From contig CAKSGI010000018.1 of NCBI GenBank assembly GCA_934454005.1, positions 1 through 19,060 on the forward strand: DNA of 19,060 nt, read 5' to 3'. This document shows positions 17,387-19,060 of this stretch, one piece after another. The notes under the pieces were generated by a model, which was given only the letters and a program-made list of their open reading frames with translations, was not told where the DNA came from and did not search any database. Each line of letters opens with the position of its first letter. The stretch's first letter is position 1. Source of the DNA: an uncultured Eubacteriales bacterium. GTDB taxonomy: Bacteria > Bacillota_A > Clostridia > Oscillospirales > Acutalibacteraceae. The position numbers were made by a program, and so were the translations under genes.

Positions 17387-17402
17387 TGTTTCACGTGAAA
17401 CC
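17387..17402. promoter_or_regulatory. parS centromere site upstream of soj
   Basis: TGTTTCACGTGAAACC matches the B. subtilis parS TGTTTCACGTGAAACA at 15 of 16 positions with an intact 14-bp palindrome. It lies immediately upstream of the position of the soj promoter -35, about 80 bp before the soj start, so ParB loaded here could affect soj-parB transcription as well as start chromosome partition. Confidence 0.9.
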
Positions 17403-17424
17403 ACTTTTATTTATTCACCGTTAG

Positions 17425-17433
17425 TGTTATAAT
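17425..17433 (+). promoter_or_regulatory. Extended -10 promoter of soj-parB
   Basis: TGTTATAAT gives a TGn extended -10 with perfect TATAAT at 17428-17433, 17 nt downstream of a weak TTTTAT (17405-17410). The transcription start would be near 17440, 43 nt before soj. The parS site ends 22 nt upstream of this element. Confidence 0.6.
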
Positions 17434-17482
17434 TAAAACTATAGTATTAAAATTAAGATTAAAAGAAAAGGGGGGAAATGTT

Positions 17483-18247
17483 TTGGCAAAAATTATATCA
17501 ATTGCTAATCAAAAAGGTGGAGTAGGAAAAACTACAACAGCAGTTAATTTATCTGCCTCACTCGGAATGTTAGGAAAAAAGACTTTGTTGATAGATATAG
17601 ATCCACAAGGTAACACTACTAGTGGAGTTGGAATAAATAAAAGAGAAATAGAAACATCTTCGTATGATATCATAATTGGCAATTCAGATGCAAAAGAAGC
17701 TATTATAAAAACAGAATTTAAAAATCTTGATATTATTGTATCTAGCATAGACTTAGCTGCTGCAGAACTAGAAATGGTAGATTTAAAACATAGAGAATCT
17801 AGATTAAAGGATGCAATTTCACCATTAAGGGGAGACTATGATTTTATTATTGTAGATTGTCCACCATCACTAGGTTTAATTACAACAAATGCATTATGTT
17901 TAAGTGATAGTATATTGGTTCCGATACAAAGTGAGTACTATGCATTAGAGGGACTTTCTCAACTTATGAATACTGTTAGAATAATTAAAAGACAATATAA
18001 TAATAAACTTGATTTAGAGGGCGTTTTACTTACAATGTATGATGGCAGACTTAATTTAACTCAACAAGTTGTAAGAGAAGTAAAGAGGTATTTTCCTAAA
18101 AAGGTTTTTAATACGGTGATTCCAAGAGGAGTTAGATTATCAGAAGCGCCTAGTTTTGGAAAACCGATATTGTATTTTGATAAAGCTTCAAAGGGAGCAG
18201 ATGCTTATAATGATTTAGCAAAAGAGATTATAAAAAAGAATAAATAG
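17483..18247 (+). CDS. soj: Chromosome partition ATPase ParA (Soj)
   Basis: The 254-residue product begins MAKIISIANQKGGVGKTTTA, the deviant Walker A of ParA ATPases (KGGVGKTT at 11-18), followed by LLIDIDPQGNTTSG and IIVDCPPSLGLITTNAL. Soj acts with ParB/Spo0J in origin segregation and, in B. subtilis, also regulates DnaA. TTG start at 17483 has GGGGG 7 nt upstream and gives the family N-terminus; an ATG at 17479 is out of frame. The C-terminus (SKGADAYNDLAKEI) is typical. parB follows 12 nt later. Confidence 0.97.
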   Translation: MAKIISIANQKGGVGKTTTAVNLSASLGMLGKKTLLIDIDPQGNTTSGVGINKREIETSSYDIIIGNSDAKEAIIKTEFKNLDIIVSSIDLAAAELEMVDLKHRESRLKDAISPLRGDYDFIIVDCPPSLGLITTNALCLSDSILVPIQSEYYALEGLSQLMNTVRIIKRQYNNKLDLEGVLLTMYDGRLNLTQQVVREVKRYFPKKVFNTVIPRGVRLSEAPSFGKPILYFDKASKGADAYNDLAKEIIKKNK

Positions 18248-18259
18248 GAGGTGTAAGTA

Positions 18260-19060
18260 ATGGCTGCAAGAAAGGGAGGATTAGGTAAAGGTTTAGATGC
18301 TATTTTTATAGATAATGAGATTGAGAATAAAGGAGACATAATAAAATTAAAAGTCTCAGAAATAGAGCCCAACAGGAATCAACCTAGAAAGGATTTCGAT
18401 GAAGAATCGCTAGCTGAACTAGCAGATTCAATATCTCAACATGGTGTACTTCAACCATTGTTAGTAAGACCTATTTCGGATGGTGGGTATCAGATAGTTG
18501 CAGGAGAACGAAGATGGAGAGCCTGCAGAATGGCAGGAATATCAGAAGTTCCGGTTGTTATAAAAGAATTATCTGATGTTCAAGTGATGGAATTAGCATT
18601 AATAGAAAACCTTCAAAGAGAAGATCTTTCTGTGGTGGAAGAAGCAGAGGGATACAAAACTTTGATGGATAAATATAATTTTACTCAAGAGGAAATTTCA
18701 AAATCTGTAGGAAAGTCCAGACCAAGCATAACTAATACATTGAGAATATTAAATCTTCCAAAATCAATAATTGAATTATTAAGAGAAGGAAGAATTTCAG
18801 CAGGACATGCAAGAGCTTTGTTATCATTTAAAAATGAAGAAGAAATGATGAAAGTAGTTCGTTTAATTATTTCTAAAGGATTATCGGTGAGGGATGTAGA
18901 AAAACTTGCAAAAAGTGTTTCAAAGTCTAATAAAAAGGAAAAGAAAACAGAAAAAAGAGGTTCGTTTTTTGATGAGGTTGAAATCGCTTTAAAGCAAAAT
19001 CTGGGTAGAAGAGTGAAGGTTAACAATACATCAGGGTCAAAGGGCAGTATAACAGTAGAG
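18260..19060 (+). CDS. spo0J: ParB/Spo0J partition protein, first 267 codons (3' end beyond right edge)
   Basis: The visible part begins MAARKGGLGKGLDAIF and has the ParB N-terminal domain: IEPNRNQPRKDFDEESL, LQPLLVRP, the CTP-binding GERRWR at residues 82-87, ENLQREDLSVVEEAEG, a helix-turn-helix at about 141-166 (FTQEEISKSVGKSRPSITNTLRILNL) and SAGHARALL. The linker (SKKNKKEKKTEK region) leads to the C-terminal dimer domain, of which the start is seen. TAGGAGGTG lies 8 nt upstream of ATG 18260. It is the ParB of this locus, paired with soj, and is the expected binder of the two parS sites. It runs to the last base in frame with no stop. Confidence 0.96.
   Translation, partial: MAARKGGLGKGLDAIFIDNEIENKGDIIKLKVSEIEPNRNQPRKDFDEESLAELADSISQHGVLQPLLVRPISDGGYQIVAGERRWRACRMAGISEVPVVIKELSDVQVMELALIENLQREDLSVVEEAEGYKTLMDKYNFTQEEISKSVGKSRPSITNTLRILNLPKSIIELLREGRISAGHARALLSFKNEEEMMKVVRLIISKGLSVRDVEKLAKSVSKSNKKEKKTEKRGSFFDEVEIALKQNLGRRVKVNNTSGSKGSITVE

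Overview
This window is the chromosomal replication-origin neighbourhood (oriC) of a low-GC, AT-rich Firmicute, most likely a member of the class Clostridia. The gene order is the classic dnaA-centred order of Gram-positive bacteria: parB-soj-noc-rsmG-mnmG-mnmE-jag-yidC-yidD-rnpA-rpmH / oriC / dnaA-dnaN-yaaA-recF-remB-gyrB-gyrA. Everything left of about position 8930 is on the minus strand and everything right of about 9190 is on the plus strand, so every gene runs away from the origin. Several details (a DnaA C-terminus ending in a GGRDHSTVVYAI-type motif, a short 647-residue GyrB, a non-lipoprotein YidC and a 44-residue L34) point to Clostridia rather than Bacilli, but the genus cannot be named from this window.

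Minus-strand arm, from the origin outward: dnaA (initiator), a 294-bp dnaA-dnaN gap that carries the origin-unwinding signals, dnaN (sliding clamp), yaaA (S4 RNA-binding protein), recF (recombinational repair), remB (DUF370 regulator), a small zinc-ribbon membrane protein, gyrB, an acidic two-helix membrane protein that splits the gyrase pair, and the first 488 codons of gyrA, cut by the left edge.

Plus-strand arm: rpmH (L34) and rnpA (RNase P protein), yidD and yidC (membrane protein insertion), jag/khpB (KH-R3H RNA-binding protein), mnmE and mnmG (the tRNA wobble-uridine modification pair), rsmG (16S rRNA methyltransferase), noc (ParB-like nucleoid occlusion protein), soj (ParA) and the first 267 codons of parB/spo0J, cut by the right edge. 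Two parS centromere sites are visible, one inside mnmG and one just upstream of soj.

The most informative non-coding structure is a bipartite origin. Between dnaA and dnaN there is a run of TAG-type trinucleotides (DnaA-trio) flanked by a short GC block, DnaA-box-like 9-mers and an AT-only tract, the same layout as the B. subtilis basal unwinding system. The boxes look like TTWTCAACA rather than the canonical TTATCCACA, and DnaA itself has Ser at two positions that in E. coli DnaA are base-contacting Pro and Thr. I see no mobile element, CRISPR array, tRNA, rRNA or defence system; this is core chromosome and not an accessory island.
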